A stretch of DNA of 64,000 bases from Herbidospora solisilvae (lineage in GTDB: Bacteria; Actinomycetota; Actinomycetes; Streptosporangiales; Streptosporangiaceae), in NCBI RefSeq assembly GCF_009901565.1, contig NZ_WXEW01000002.1, positions 310,001-374,000 on the forward strand. Reading direction: 5' to 3'. Numbering within the stretch: position 1 is the stretch's first letter; every line of letters starts with the position of its first letter. Below are positions 1 through 9,159 of the stretch, one piece after another. The notes below the pieces were generated by a model. The model saw only the letters and a program-made list of their open reading frames with translations. It had not been told where the DNA came from and did no database searches. The position numbers and the translations under genes are program-made.

Positions 1-1
1 G

Positions 2-691
2 CGCGACGGCCTGCGGAGGATGTACGGCGAGAACGCCGAAGACGTCTTCTACTACCTGACCGTCTACAACGAGCCCTACCAGCAGCCCGCCGAGCCGGCC
101 GGCCTCGACGTCGAGGGCCTGCTCAAGGGTCTCTACCTCTTCGCCCCGTCGCAGGGTGACGGCCCCAAGGCCAACATCCTGGTGTCGGGCGTCGCCGGGC
201 CGTGGGCCCTGGAGGCGCAGCGCATGCTGGCCGAGGAGTGGGGCGTGGCCGCCTCGGTGTGGTCGGCCACCTCGTGGTCGGAGCTGCGCCGCGACGCCCT
301 CGCGTGCGAGGAGTACAACCTGCTGAACCCTGAGGCCGAGCAGAAGGTCCCCTACGTCACGACCAAGCTGTCGAACGTACCCGGGCCCTTCGTGGGCGTC
401 AGCGACTACATGCGGGCCGTACAGGACCAGATCGCGCAGTGGGTGCCGGGCGACTGGACCTCGCTCGGGACCGACGGCTTCGGCCTCTCCGACACCCGGT
501 CGGCGCTGCGGCGGCACTTCCACGTCGACGCCGCCTCGATCACGCTGGCGGTGCTGACCCAGCTCGCCAAGCGCGGCGAGGTCAAGCCGGAGACGCTGAA
601 GGACGCGATCGCCCGCTATCACCTCAAGAACGGCGTCACCGAGATCGGCACCACCGCCGAGTCGAACGACACCGAGGCGATGGGCGTCTGA
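2..691 (+). CDS. aceE: Pyruvate dehydrogenase E1 component, C-terminal part (gene begins upstream)
   Basis: This is the last 229 codons of a homodimeric pyruvate dehydrogenase E1, the thiamine-diphosphate enzyme that decarboxylates pyruvate and acetylates the E2 lipoyl domain. The frame is open from the window edge and reads RDGLRRMYGENAEDVFYYLT, a conserved stretch near the E1 C-terminus. The downstream signature with YEQ-like 'ACEEYNLLNPE' and the final region around DTRSALRRHFHVDA also match AceE. The ATG at 20 is an internal Met, not a start. The gene ends at TGA 689-691 and is followed by a strong hairpin. The N-terminal and ThDP-binding parts lie outside the window. Confidence 0.93.
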   Translation, partial: RDGLRRMYGENAEDVFYYLTVYNEPYQQPAEPAGLDVEGLLKGLYLFAPSQGDGPKANILVSGVAGPWALEAQRMLAEEWGVAASVWSATSWSELRRDALACEEYNLLNPEAEQKVPYVTTKLSNVPGPFVGVSDYMRAVQDQIAQWVPGDWTSLGTDGFGLSDTRSALRRHFHVDAASITLAVLTQLAKRGEVKPETLKDAIARYHLKNGVTEIGTTAESNDTEAMGV

Positions 692-704
692 GCCCACCCG
701 TCTC

Positions 705-1289
705 TCAGAAGGCCCCCGAGTGCTTCGGGGGCCTTTTCGTTTCCGGTACCCCCCAGAGCCGGGCCAGCAGGACGAGGAGCGGCCCGGCGGGGTCGGGCTC
801 GTCCGGGTGGTCCAGGGCCCACCGGTCGACGGCCGCGAACACCCCGGCCGTGGCGGCCTCGATGCCCGGGACCACGTCGACCAGCCCGATGCGGGTCGCG
901 TCGGCGACCAGGTCGGCGATCCAGCCGTCGCTCCCGGAGCCGCCGCCCGCCGCCAGCACGGCCCGGTCGTCGGGGTGGTCGCGCAGGTGGGCCGACAGGC
1001 GTGCCGAACCCGAGCGGAGCCGCTCCCACAGGTCGTCGGCCGATTCCGCCGGCCGCCACGGGCCGAGCACACGCAGCGCCCGTGCCGAGGCGTCGGCGAC
1101 GACGGCCGACCACAGGTCGTCCTTGCCGTCGAAGTAGTGGTAGGCCGAGGTCTTGGAGATGCGGGCGTCGGCGATGATCTGGTTGAACGAGGCCGCGTCC
1201 TTTCCGTCACGGGCGAAGTGGGCGCGCGCGACCGCGAGGATCGCGGCCCGGGACCCGGCGGGCAGCCGGTCGAAGCGAGGCAGCGGCAT
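705..1289 (-). CDS. TetR-family transcriptional regulator
   Basis: A 194-residue TetR-like repressor. The N-terminal helix-turn-helix is visible as 'AASFNQIIADARISKTSAYHYF' (about residues 25-50), which has the typical TetR K-x-x-x-Y-x-Y-F recognition-helix signature. The rest is a ligand-binding helical domain with no clear ligand signature. The ATG at 1289 overlaps the TGA of the upstream membrane-protein gene (TGATG), so the two are translationally coupled. The regulator probably controls its own operon. The last codons run into the aceE terminator hairpin and encode the tail PPKHSGAF. Confidence 0.88.
   Translation of the reverse strand: MPLPRFDRLPAGSRAAILAVARAHFARDGKDAASFNQIIADARISKTSAYHYFDGKDDLWSAVVADASARALRVLGPWRPAESADDLWERLRSGSARLSAHLRDHPDDRAVLAAGGGSGSDGWIADLVADATRIGLVDVVPGIEAATAGVFAAVDRWALDHPDEPDPAGPLLVLLARLWGVPETKRPPKHSGAF
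709..735. terminator. Intrinsic terminator between aceE and the converging tetR gene
   Basis: The arms AAGGCCCCCGA and TCGGGGGCCTT form an 11-bp stem with a short loop, followed by TTCGTTT. It lies 17 bp after the aceE stop and inside the 3' end of the converging TetR gene, so it probably serves both strands. Confidence 0.85.
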
Positions 1290-1786
1290 CAGGTTCCCAG
1301 GGTGTGCCGGAGGCGGGACGTCATGATCCAGTGTGCCGCCCACAGGGGGACGGCCACGGCCCCTCCGGCGTAGCCGGGCAGGCCGGGGAGCAGCGACAGG
1401 ATCTGGAAGGCGCACCAGCCGTACCCGAGGATCGACCACCACCGCAGGAACCCCGGCGTGACGCGCCCGGCCAGCGCGGCGCGGACCCTCCCGACGATGA
1501 AGAAGTCCTCGGTGAAGTTGTACGGGATCGCGAACATCCACCACACCGCCCCGGGGCGGTCGGCGCCCGCCAGGACGAGGGTGCGCTCCAGGGCCCGGCA
1601 GTAGAGGGCGACCAGGCCGAAGAAGACCGCGACGAAGGCCGTCCCGCCGACCGGCCCGGCGGCGGTGACCTCGCCGAGGATGCCCGTGCCCCAGTGGGGG
1701 GCGTAGAGCGGGTGGGCGATCAGCGCGGTGACCAGCACGGTTCCGGTGATCTTGACTAAGGCGGTCTGCATGTACTGATGGTACAC
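1289..1786 (-). CDS. Small polytopic membrane protein co-transcribed with tetR
   Basis: A 165-residue protein with four or five hydrophobic segments: around residues 13-27 (ALVKITGTVLVTALIAH), 45-65, 85-100, 120-135 and 140-152. I do not recognise a named family. It is the first gene of a two-gene unit with the TetR regulator and is therefore likely the regulated target. The start is uncertain. GTG at 1786 gives 165 residues and ATG at 1771 gives 160; neither has a convincing ribosome-binding site. Confidence 0.7.
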   Translation of the reverse strand: MYHQYMQTALVKITGTVLVTALIAHPLYAPHWGTGILGEVTAAGPVGGTAFVAVFFGLVALYCRALERTLVLAGADRPGAVWWMFAIPYNFTEDFFIVGRVRAALAGRVTPGFLRWWSILGYGWCAFQILSLLPGLPGYAGGAVAVPLWAAHWIMTSRLRHTLGT

Positions 1787-1805
1787 ACACCTGGTTCCCG
1801 TCTAG

Positions 1806-1974
1806 TGGAACCCGTCGTAGCGGCGGCCGAGGCGATGACGGCGGCCAGGGCGTGGCCGGTGCAGGAGGCCCCCTCCTGGGTGAGGACCCGCCGGCCGGCG
1901 CGGTCGTCGACCACGTCGGGCGGCGGCCGCAGGAGGGGGCGGTACGGGAGGCCGCGGGCGGGACGGCTCTGCCA
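1806..1974 (-). pseudogene. Remnant of a papain-like (C1A) cysteine peptidase
   Basis: On the minus strand this stretch reads LPYRPLLRPPPDVVDDRAGR and then VLTQEGASCTGHALAAVI. Bacterial C1A peptidases have this arrangement around the oxyanion Gln (Q) and catalytic Cys (CTGHALA). The similarity stops after about 55 codons and runs without a domain into the start of the neighbouring membrane-protein gene. No start codon or remainder of the peptidase (His/Asn motifs) is present. This reads as a decayed or truncated gene; the family call is from memory of the motif, not a search. Confidence 0.5.
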
Positions 1975-2101
1975 TGACCGCAACGGTAGGAACGGGACAA
2001 CACGCCCGCCACGGGGTGTGCCCTGGGGTTTTCCCCCGGGTAATGGAAACCCCAAGTCACTCACAAGTGGTGGACAAGGCGGCTGTCCGACGATCAGTGC
2101 C

Positions 2102-3871
2102 GTGAACCTCAGAAGAATCATCGTCGCCACTGCGGCGGTGTCGGTGCTCGCCGCATCTCCCGCGTACGCGGACGAGACGCCCGACGTCCCGATCGGGACC
2201 AGGCTGGCCGCGCAGACCCACCCCGCCGTCCAGCTCACCAGCCTCACCTACACGGGCAAGGTCAGCGTGCCCACCCCGGCCGTCAACGAGGCCAACCTGT
2301 ACGCCCTCGTCGACAAGATCACCGCCGACGTCGTGGCCGGCAAGGTCGCCTCCGACCAGCGGACCATCGCCAAGTACATGTTCGAGCAGATGAACGCCAA
2401 CGTGGGCGCCTACCTCGTGCCCGGCACCCCGGAGCGCGTCGTGGACGCCGAGGTCGGCGGCATGTGCACCGGCTGGTGGGTCACCCCCGACGGCTACATG
2501 GTCACCGGTGCGCACTGCGTCGAGATGGGCGAGAAGGAGCTCTACGACGTCTTCGCCCAGCAGGCGCTCTCCAAGTTCTACGAGGAGGACGCCCAGGGGA
2601 TCCTGGAGATGGTCAAGGACCTCTCGCCCGACGAAGAGATGATCAAGCTCGCCGAGAACCTCTTCATCAACTTCAACGCGGCCAACATGCAGGTCAACGG
2701 TCTCAAGAAGGAGATCGCGGTGCTGCAGGCCCACCCCGGCGGCGGCGTCGACAAGACCGCCAAGCCGATCGTGGCCGAGCTCGTCGACGTCGGCGAGAGC
2801 TACCCCGGCAAGGACTACGCGCTGCTCAAGGTCAACGGGCAGCAGAACCTGCCGACCGTGCCGCTGGGCGACGACGCCGACGTGCAGGTGGGTTCGACGC
2901 TGTACATCAGCGGGTTCCCCGGGCTGGTCACCAACACCCCGTTCTTCAGCCTGGAGTCGAAGCTCGACCCGGCGCTGACCGAGGGGCCGTACAACGCGCT
3001 GCGGACGACCGACAAGGGGGTGCCGTACATCCAGACGCAGGCGCCCTCCTACCACGGCAACTCCGGCGGGCCGGTGTTCTCCAAGGACGGCGACGTCATC
3101 GGCATGCTCATCGCGGGCACGGTCTCCGAGGGCGGGGAGGCGTCGGAGAACGAGTCCTTCGTGCTCCCGATCTCGGTGATCAAGGAGAAGCTGAACGAGA
3201 AGGGCATCAAGCCGACCGCGTCGGCGACCACGACACGCTGGAACACCGCGCTGGACGCCTTCTTCCTGAAGCACTACTCCGAGGCGCTGCCGATCTTCCG
3301 CGAGGTCCAGGCGCTGCACCCGACCCACCCGTGGGTCGCCGAGTACATCACCAACTCGCAGCAGGCCATCACGGCGGGCAAGGACGAGTCGCCGCAGTCG
3401 ACGGGCTTCTGGGTGCTGATCGGCGCCGGGGTGCTCGTGGCGATCCTGCTCGGCCTGGTGCTGCTCCGCCTGGTGGTGCGCAGGGCCAAGCGCAAGAAGC
3501 GCCCCCAGATCCCGGTCTACAACGGCGTCCCGCCCTACCAGGCGCAGGCCCAGCAGATCCCGGCCTACCAGCCGCCGCCCGCCCACTCCCTGCCCCCGGC
3601 CGAGAGCACGACCCGCTACCGGCCCCCGTCGCAGCCCTACCAGGCCTACCAGCAGGCCCACGGCGGTCAGCACGGTAGCCAGCAGGGGCAGCAGCCGGGC
3701 AACCAGTACGGGCAGCACGGGCAGCACGGTGGTGGACCGATCCCGCAGCATCAGCCCTACGGCCAGCAGCCGCAGCCCCAGCCTCAGCAGCCGCAGGACC
3801 GGAACGTCGCCGACCTGGAGCGCGAGCTGGAGCAGCTCCGCCGCCAGCTCGGCAACCGGCCGCAGCAGTAA
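2102..3871 (+). CDS. Secreted, C-terminally membrane-anchored trypsin-like serine protease
   Basis: A 589-residue protein starting at GTG 2102, chosen because it begins a clean signal peptide (NLRRIIVATAAVSVLAASPAYA). A chymotrypsin-fold domain follows with His in 'VTGAHCVEMG', Asp in 'GKDYALLKV' and Ser in 'HGNSGGPVF', so the triad is complete. No PDZ domain is seen. After the protease domain comes a short TPR-like stretch (ALDAFFLKHYSEALPIFREV), one transmembrane helix (about residues 440-462), a basic stop-transfer (RRAKRKKR) and a 110-residue Gln/Pro/Tyr-rich tail ending in a short coiled coil. The protease domain should face outside and the Q/P-rich tail the cytoplasm. Substrate unknown. 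Confidence 0.88.
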   Translation: MNLRRIIVATAAVSVLAASPAYADETPDVPIGTRLAAQTHPAVQLTSLTYTGKVSVPTPAVNEANLYALVDKITADVVAGKVASDQRTIAKYMFEQMNANVGAYLVPGTPERVVDAEVGGMCTGWWVTPDGYMVTGAHCVEMGEKELYDVFAQQALSKFYEEDAQGILEMVKDLSPDEEMIKLAENLFINFNAANMQVNGLKKEIAVLQAHPGGGVDKTAKPIVAELVDVGESYPGKDYALLKVNGQQNLPTVPLGDDADVQVGSTLYISGFPGLVTNTPFFSLESKLDPALTEGPYNALRTTDKGVPYIQTQAPSYHGNSGGPVFSKDGDVIGMLIAGTVSEGGEASENESFVLPISVIKEKLNEKGIKPTASATTTRWNTALDAFFLKHYSEALPIFREVQALHPTHPWVAEYITNSQQAITAGKDESPQSTGFWVLIGAGVLVAILLGLVLLRLVVRRAKRKKRPQIPVYNGVPPYQAQAQQIPAYQPPPAHSLPPAESTTRYRPPSQPYQAYQQAHGGQHGSQQGQQPGNQYGQHGQHGGGPIPQHQPYGQQPQPQPQQPQDRNVADLERELEQLRRQLGNRPQQ

Positions 3872-3884
3872 CGAGGATCGAGAG

Positions 3885-3912
3885 AAAGGCCCGTCTTCCC
3901 CACGGGCCTTTT
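3885..3912 (+). terminator. Intrinsic terminator of the serine protease gene
   Basis: The arms AAAGGCCCGT and ACGGGCCTTTT form a 10-bp stem with a 7-base loop ending in TTTTCT, starting 13 bp after the protease stop codon. Confidence 0.85.
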
Positions 3913-3931
3913 CTGTTGCATAAACATGGGA

Positions 3932-3947
3932 TAAGCGAATTCGCTTA
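3932..3947. promoter_or_regulatory. 16-bp perfect palindrome upstream of the efflux operon
   Basis: TAAGCGAATTCGCTTA is a perfect inverted repeat just upstream of the putative response-regulator box and 35 bp before the lipoprotein start. Its right half overlaps that box. It may be a second operator or part of the same one. Confidence 0.5.
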
Positions 3948-3960
3948 ATGGGTGTTTAAC
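3943..3960 (+). promoter_or_regulatory. Putative response-regulator box, copy 1
   Basis: GCTTAATGGGTGTTTAAC matches GCTTAACCGGTGTTTACC upstream of the response-regulator gene (7356-7373) at 15 of 18 positions. TTTA-type half-sites a helical turn apart and a downstream TAGAAA (-10-like) 10 bp away fit an OmpR-family activator site overlapping a -35 region. The ATG at 3983 follows closely, so the mRNA may be leaderless. Confidence 0.6.
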
Positions 3961-3982
3961 GGGGTCTCGCTAGAAATCACGC

Positions 3983-4492
3983 ATGACCCGATTCAGAATT
4001 GCCTTGGTCGCGGCGGTCCCGCTGTTCCTGGCCGCCTGCGGAACCGGTCAGCAGAGCGGCGTCGCGACCGCCGGAGGCGGGTCCGCCTCCGCGGCGGCGG
4101 CGCCCAGCCCGGCGGCGTCCGGAGACGCCGTCAAGTTCGCCCAGTGCATGCGGGAGCACGGCATCGACGTGCCCGACCCCGAGCCCGGCGGCAACGCCGT
4201 CCGGGTGCGGATCAAGGAGGGCGTCGACCCGGCGACCGTCGAGAAGGCCAACGCGGAGTGCGAGGAGTTCCGGCCGATCGGGGGCGGGCCGCCGATGGGC
4301 GACGCGGCGTTCGCGGACGCCGTGCAGAAGTACACCGACTGCATGCGGGACAACGGCGTCGACATGCCCGACCCGAAGGTTGACGGCGGCCGGATGCTCA
4401 TCCGGGCGCCCAAGGACGTCATGGACTCCCCGGAGGCGGAGAAGGCGCAGGCGATCTGCGAGAAGCACCTGCCCGGCGGGGGCCCGAAGTGA
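3983..4492 (+). CDS. Putative lipoprotein with duplicated CMREHGIDVPDP-type motif
   Basis: A 169-residue exported protein. The signal peptide ends in the lipobox LAAC (Cys near residue 19), followed by a Gly/Ala/Ser-rich linker. The mature part contains two related units, 'CMREHGIDVPDPEPGG' and 'CMRDNGVDMPDPKVDG', each followed by a second Cys (AECEEF, AICEKH), suggesting two disulfide-bonded repeats. I know of no assigned function. The gene opens an operon with an HlyD-like adaptor and an ABC transporter, with a 4-base overlap to the next gene, so it is probably an accessory surface component of that transporter. Confidence 0.82.
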   Translation: MTRFRIALVAAVPLFLAACGTGQQSGVATAGGGSASAAAAPSPAASGDAVKFAQCMREHGIDVPDPEPGGNAVRVRIKEGVDPATVEKANAECEEFRPIGGGPPMGDAAFADAVQKYTDCMRDNGVDMPDPKVDGGRMLIRAPKDVMDSPEAEKAQAICEKHLPGGGPK

Positions 4493-5498
4493 GGAAGGGG
4501 CTGCTCGCCGGGGGAGTGGCGGTCGCCGCTCTGGCCGGGGGCGGCGTCGCGGCGGCCACGCTCGACACGCCACCGCCGCCCGCGCCGGCGGCGGTGACGA
4601 CGGCCGAGATCACCCGCGGGGACCTGGCCGACGCCGAGACCGTCGGCGGCACCCTCGGCTACGAGAACCGGCGCGACCTGCCCAACGCCGCCCGGGGCAC
4701 CGTCACCTGGACGCCCGAGGAGGGCGCCGTCGTCCGGCGCGGCAAGCGGCTCTACTCCGTCGACGGCAAGCCCGTCGTGCTGATGTACGGCTCCACGCCC
4801 ATGTACCGCCGCCTCGACACCACCACGTCGGGGCGCGACGTCCGGCAGCTGGAGCGCAACCTGAAGGCGCTCGGCTACGACCCCGGCACGGTCGACGACG
4901 ACTTCACCTGGTCCACGTATGAGGCCGTACAGGACTGGCAGGAGGACCTGAACCTCGACGAGACCGGCACGGTCGGGCCCGAGGAGGTGGTGGTCGCCTC
5001 CGGCGCGGTGCGGGTCGCCCAGGTGACCGCCGAGGCGGGCATGCCCGCCGGGCGGTCGGTCATCGCCACGACCGGCACCAAGCGGGTCGTCCACGTCGAC
5101 CTCGCCGCCTCCGACCAGCAGCTCGCCCGGCTCGGTGCATCGGTGACGCTGGAGACCCCCGACGGGCGGACCGGGAAGGGGCGGATCACCTCGATCGGCA
5201 CCGTCGCCCGGCCGCCCGCGCAGGAGGGCGGGGAGGCGACGATCGACGTCGAGATCACCGCCGAGGGGCGGCTCGGCCGGTTCGACCAGGCCCCGGTCGA
5301 CGTCGGGCTGACCGGCGAGACCCGCGAGGACGTGCTCTCGGTGCCGGTCGAGGCGCTGCTGGCGCTGCGTGAGGGCGGCTACGGCGTGCGGATCGCGGGC
5401 ACGGTCACGAAGGTCACGACCGGGCTGTTCGCCGCCGGGCGGGTCGAGATCGAGGGCGCCGGGCTGGCCGAGGGCATGAAGGTCGAGGTGCCCGCCGA

Positions 5499-5502
<4 letters not shown>
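4489..5502 (+). CDS. HlyD/RND-type adaptor with peptidoglycan-binding domain
   Basis: A 337-residue adaptor. GTG 4489 overlaps the previous stop (GTGA). An N-terminal signal/anchor helix (residues 5-25) precedes a region beginning [20 protein letters not shown], typical of the actinobacterial adaptors paired with MacB-like transporters. Residues about 110-155 form a PG_binding_1 domain ([17 protein letters not shown], then [11 protein letters not shown]). The C-terminal half has beta-barrel-like segments including [22 protein letters not shown]. It probably links the ABC permease to the cell wall. Confidence 0.88.
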
Positions 5503-6159
<657 letters not shown>

Positions 6160-6167
<8 letters not shown>

Positions 6168-7347
6168 GCTGCGTCCGGCCCGGCTCACCTGGGGCGACCT
6201 GGTCAGGGTCGGCGCGGCCGGGCTGCGGGTGCGGCCCGCGCGGGCGGTGTTGTCGGCGCTCGGCATCGCCATCGGCATCGCGACCATGGTCGCCGTCGTC
6301 GGGATCTCGTCGTCGTCCAAGGCGCAACTGCTGGCCGAGCTCGACCGGCTCGGCACCAACCTGCTGCGGGTCACCCCCGGCCAGAGCCTGTTCGGCGAGC
6401 AGACCGCGCTGCCGCAGACCGCGCTCGCGATGGTCGGGGCGGTCGGGCCGGTCGAGGTGGCGGGCGCGACCGGTGACACCGGGACACCCGTCTACCGCAC
6501 CGACCGGATCAACCCGCAGTCGACCGGCGGGCTGACCACCCGGGCGGCCTCCCCGGAGCTGCTGCGGACGTTGCAGACCCCGGTCGCCAAGGGCGTCTGG
6601 CTGAACGAGGCCACGGACTCCCTGCGGGCCGTCGTGCTCGGCGCGGTGGCCGCCGAGCGGCTCGGGGTGCGCGCCGTGGGCGAGCAGCTCTGGATCGGGG
6701 GCCGGTGGTGGACCGTCGTCGGCATCCTCGCCCCCTCGCCGCTCGCGCCCGAGGTCGACCGGTCGGCGCTCGTCGGGTTCGACGCCGCCGGGACGTACCT
6801 GAACTTCGACGGGCACCCGACCACGATCTACACGCGGACCGACCCGGCCCAGGTCGACGCCGTGCGGGCGGTCCTCCCGGCCACCGCCTCGCCGGAGAGC
6901 CCGGAGGAGGTGGAGGTCAGCCGGCCGTCCGACGCGCTGGCGGCGCGGGCCGCCGCCGACTCGGCGTTCACCGGCCTGCTGCTGGGGATCGGCGCGGTCG
7001 CGCTGCTCGTCGGGGGCGTGGGGGTGGCCAACACGATGGTCATCTCGGTCCTGGAGCGGCGCAGGGAGATCGGCCTGCGCCGGTCTCTGGGGGCCACCCG
7101 GGGGCAGGTGCGCGGCCAGTTCCTCGCCGAGTCGCTGCTGCTGTCCGGCCTGGGCGGGGTGGCCGGGGCGGTGCTGGGCGCGGCGGTGACGGTGGCGTAC
7201 GCGACCTGGATGGACTTGCCCCCGACGGTGCCGGCCTGGGCGCCGGCCGGGGCGCTCACGGCGACCCTGTTCGTCGGGACGGTCGCCGGGCTCTACCCGG
7301 CGATGCGGGCCGCCCGCATGTCGCCCACCCTCGCCCTGAGCGCATGA
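6160..7347 (+). CDS. ABC transporter permease, MacB/FtsX type
   Basis: A 395-residue permease. One transmembrane helix near residues 30-50 ([20 protein letters not shown]) is followed by a large extracytoplasmic MacB_PCD-like domain (about 55-265). Three C-terminal helices follow (about 268-290, 318-345, 355-375), with the FtsX hallmark [25 protein letters not shown] between the first two. It pairs with the ATPase at 5499. The operon resembles export systems for antimicrobial peptides or lipids; the substrate is not evident. Confidence 0.92.
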
Positions 7348-7355
7348 CACAGGGC

Positions 7356-7373
7356 GCTTAACCGGTGTTTACC
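7356..7373 (+). promoter_or_regulatory. Putative response-regulator box, copy 2
   Basis: GCTTAACCGGTGTTTACC is the second copy of the motif found before the lipoprotein gene (3943-3960). It lies 24 bp upstream of the response-regulator ATG at 7397, in the 49-bp gap after the permease. This supports autoregulation and control of the export operon by the same regulator. Confidence 0.6.
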
Positions 7374-7396
7374 CCCGGACCGGCAGGATGCGGACC

Positions 7397-8050
7397 ATGC
7401 GGGTGCTGGTGGCGGAGGACGAGAAGGTGCTGGCCCGGGTCGTGGCGGCCGGGCTGCGGCGGGAGACGATGGCGGTGGACGTCGTGCACGACGGCGACGC
7501 CGCCCTGGAACGGGCGCTGACCAACGACTACGACGTCATCGTGCTCGACCGCGACCTGCCGGCGGTGCACGGCGACGACGTGTGCCGCCAGCTGGTCGCC
7601 CGGCGTGTCCCGGCCCGCATCATCATGCTCACCGCCGCCGGCGACCTGCGGTCGAAGGTCGAGGGCCTGTCGATCGGCGCGGACGACTACCTGGCCAAGC
7701 CGTTCGACTTCCCCGAACTCGTCGCCCGGTTGCGGGCGCTGGCCCGGCGGGTGCCGCTCGCGCACCCGCCGGTGCTGGCGCGGGCCGGGGTGCGGCTCGA
7801 CCCCGCCCGCCGCGAGGTGTTCCGCGACGGGCGGTACGTCGCGCTCAGCCCCAAGGAGTTCGCCGTGCTGGAGATCCTGCTGCGGGCCGAGGGGACCGTG
7901 GTAAGCGCCGAGGACCTGCTGGAGAAGGCCTGGGACGAGAACATCAGCTACTTCACCAACTCCGTCAGGGTCACCGTCATGACCCTGCGCAAGAAGCTCG
8001 GCGACCCGCCCGTCATCGAGACGATCACCGGCGCCGGGTACCGCCTGTGA
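7397..8050 (+). CDS. OmpR-family response regulator of the efflux operon
   Basis: A 217-residue two-component regulator. The receiver domain (1-115) has the acidic pair in VAEDE, phospho-acceptor Asp in VIVLDRDLP and the conserved Lys in LAKPFDF. The C-terminal winged helix (about 125-217) includes LSPKEFAVLEILLRAEG and NSVRVTVMTLRKKLGDP. ATG 7397 is preferred over 7388 because GGCAGG at 7382-7387 is then 9 bases upstream. Its stop overlaps the kinase start (GTGA). It likely recognises the GCTTAAYSGGTGTTTAMC motif before this gene and before the export operon. Confidence 0.93.
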   Translation: MRVLVAEDEKVLARVVAAGLRRETMAVDVVHDGDAALERALTNDYDVIVLDRDLPAVHGDDVCRQLVARRVPARIIMLTAAGDLRSKVEGLSIGADDYLAKPFDFPELVARLRALARRVPLAHPPVLARAGVRLDPARREVFRDGRYVALSPKEFAVLEILLRAEGTVVSAEDLLEKAWDENISYFTNSVRVTVMTLRKKLGDPPVIETITGAGYRL

Positions 8051-9153
8051 ACCGCATGCCGATCAGGGCCCGGCTCACCCTCGTCTACGGGAGCCTGTTC
8101 TTCGCGGCGGCGCTGGTCCTCGTGATGATCAACTACATCGTCGTCAGCAGGCAGCTCACGCGGCGCGTGACGATCCGGCTCCCGATCGACGACCTGCCGC
8201 CGCTCACCGGCGACAAGCAGCTGTTCTTCTTCAACAAGCAGGTGGAGGACTACCACGAGACCGTGCTGGGCTCGCTGGTGTGGTGGTCGCTGCTCGCCGC
8301 CGTGCTCGTCGGACTGGTCGGCCTGGCCGTCGGGTGGTACGTCGCCAAACGTGCCCTCGACCCCCTCCAGCACGTCACCGAGACGGCCCGCCGCCTGTCG
8401 ACCGACACCCTGCACCGGCGCATCTCGATGACCGGCCCGCACGACGAGATCAAGGACCTGGCCGACACGTTCGACTCGATGCTCGAACGCCTGGACAACG
8501 CCTTCGACGGCCAGCGCCGCTTCGTCGCCAACGCCTCCCACGAACTGCGCACTCCGCTGGCCATCAACCGCGCGCTGCTCCAGGTCTCCATGCCGGACGA
8601 GCTGATCCCCGCCGCGCTCCGGCCGGTCCGCGACGAGCTGCTGGCGTCCAACTCCCGGCAGGAGCGCCTCATCGAGGGCCTGCTCACCCTGGCGCTGAGC
8701 GAACGCGACCTGTCCGGGCGGGAGCCCGGCGACCTGGCCGAACTGGCCCGGCCGTCGCTGCTGGCCCACGGCCTGACGGTGGCGCGGCAGTTCCCGGCCC
8801 CGGTGGCGGGCGACGGGGTGCTGCTGGAGCGGATGATCCGCAACCTCGTCGACAACGCGGTGACCTACAACGACGACCGCGGCGAGGTGACCGTCAGGAC
8901 CGGCAGCGGCGGGGGCCATGCGTACGTGACCGTGGAGAACACCGGCCGCGAGATCGCCCCCGCCCAGGCGGGCCGGCTGTTCGACCCCTTCATCCGCCTC
9001 GACCCCGACCGGACCGGGTCGGCGGGCGGGGCCGGGCTGGGGTTGTCGATCGTGCGGGCCATCGCGCGCGCCCACGGGGGCACGGCCGAGGCCCGGCCCC
9101 GGGAGGGCGGCGGGCTCATCGTGACGGTCCGACTGCCGCTTCTCGCCGTCTGA
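8047..9153 (+). CDS. Sensor histidine kinase partner of the OmpR-type regulator
   Basis: A 368-residue membrane kinase. Two transmembrane helices (about 10-32 and 78-100) flank a roughly 45-residue extracellular loop, followed by a HAMP domain. The DHp domain carries the phospho-His in FVANASHELRTPLA. The ATPase domain has the N-box RNLVDNAVTYN, the G-boxes around GGAGLGLSIVRAIARAHGG, and no obvious lesion. The short sensor loop is typical of kinases that sense cell-envelope stress or a partner transporter. It is encoded with a GTG start overlapping the regulator stop. Confidence 0.93.
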   Translation: MNRMPIRARLTLVYGSLFFAAALVLVMINYIVVSRQLTRRVTIRLPIDDLPPLTGDKQLFFFNKQVEDYHETVLGSLVWWSLLAAVLVGLVGLAVGWYVAKRALDPLQHVTETARRLSTDTLHRRISMTGPHDEIKDLADTFDSMLERLDNAFDGQRRFVANASHELRTPLAINRALLQVSMPDELIPAALRPVRDELLASNSRQERLIEGLLTLALSERDLSGREPGDLAELARPSLLAHGLTVARQFPAPVAGDGVLLERMIRNLVDNAVTYNDDRGEVTVRTGSGGGHAYVTVENTGREIAPAQAGRLFDPFIRLDPDRTGSAGGAGLGLSIVRAIARAHGGTAEARPREGGGLIVTVRLPLLAV

Positions 9154-9159
9154 GCCTGT

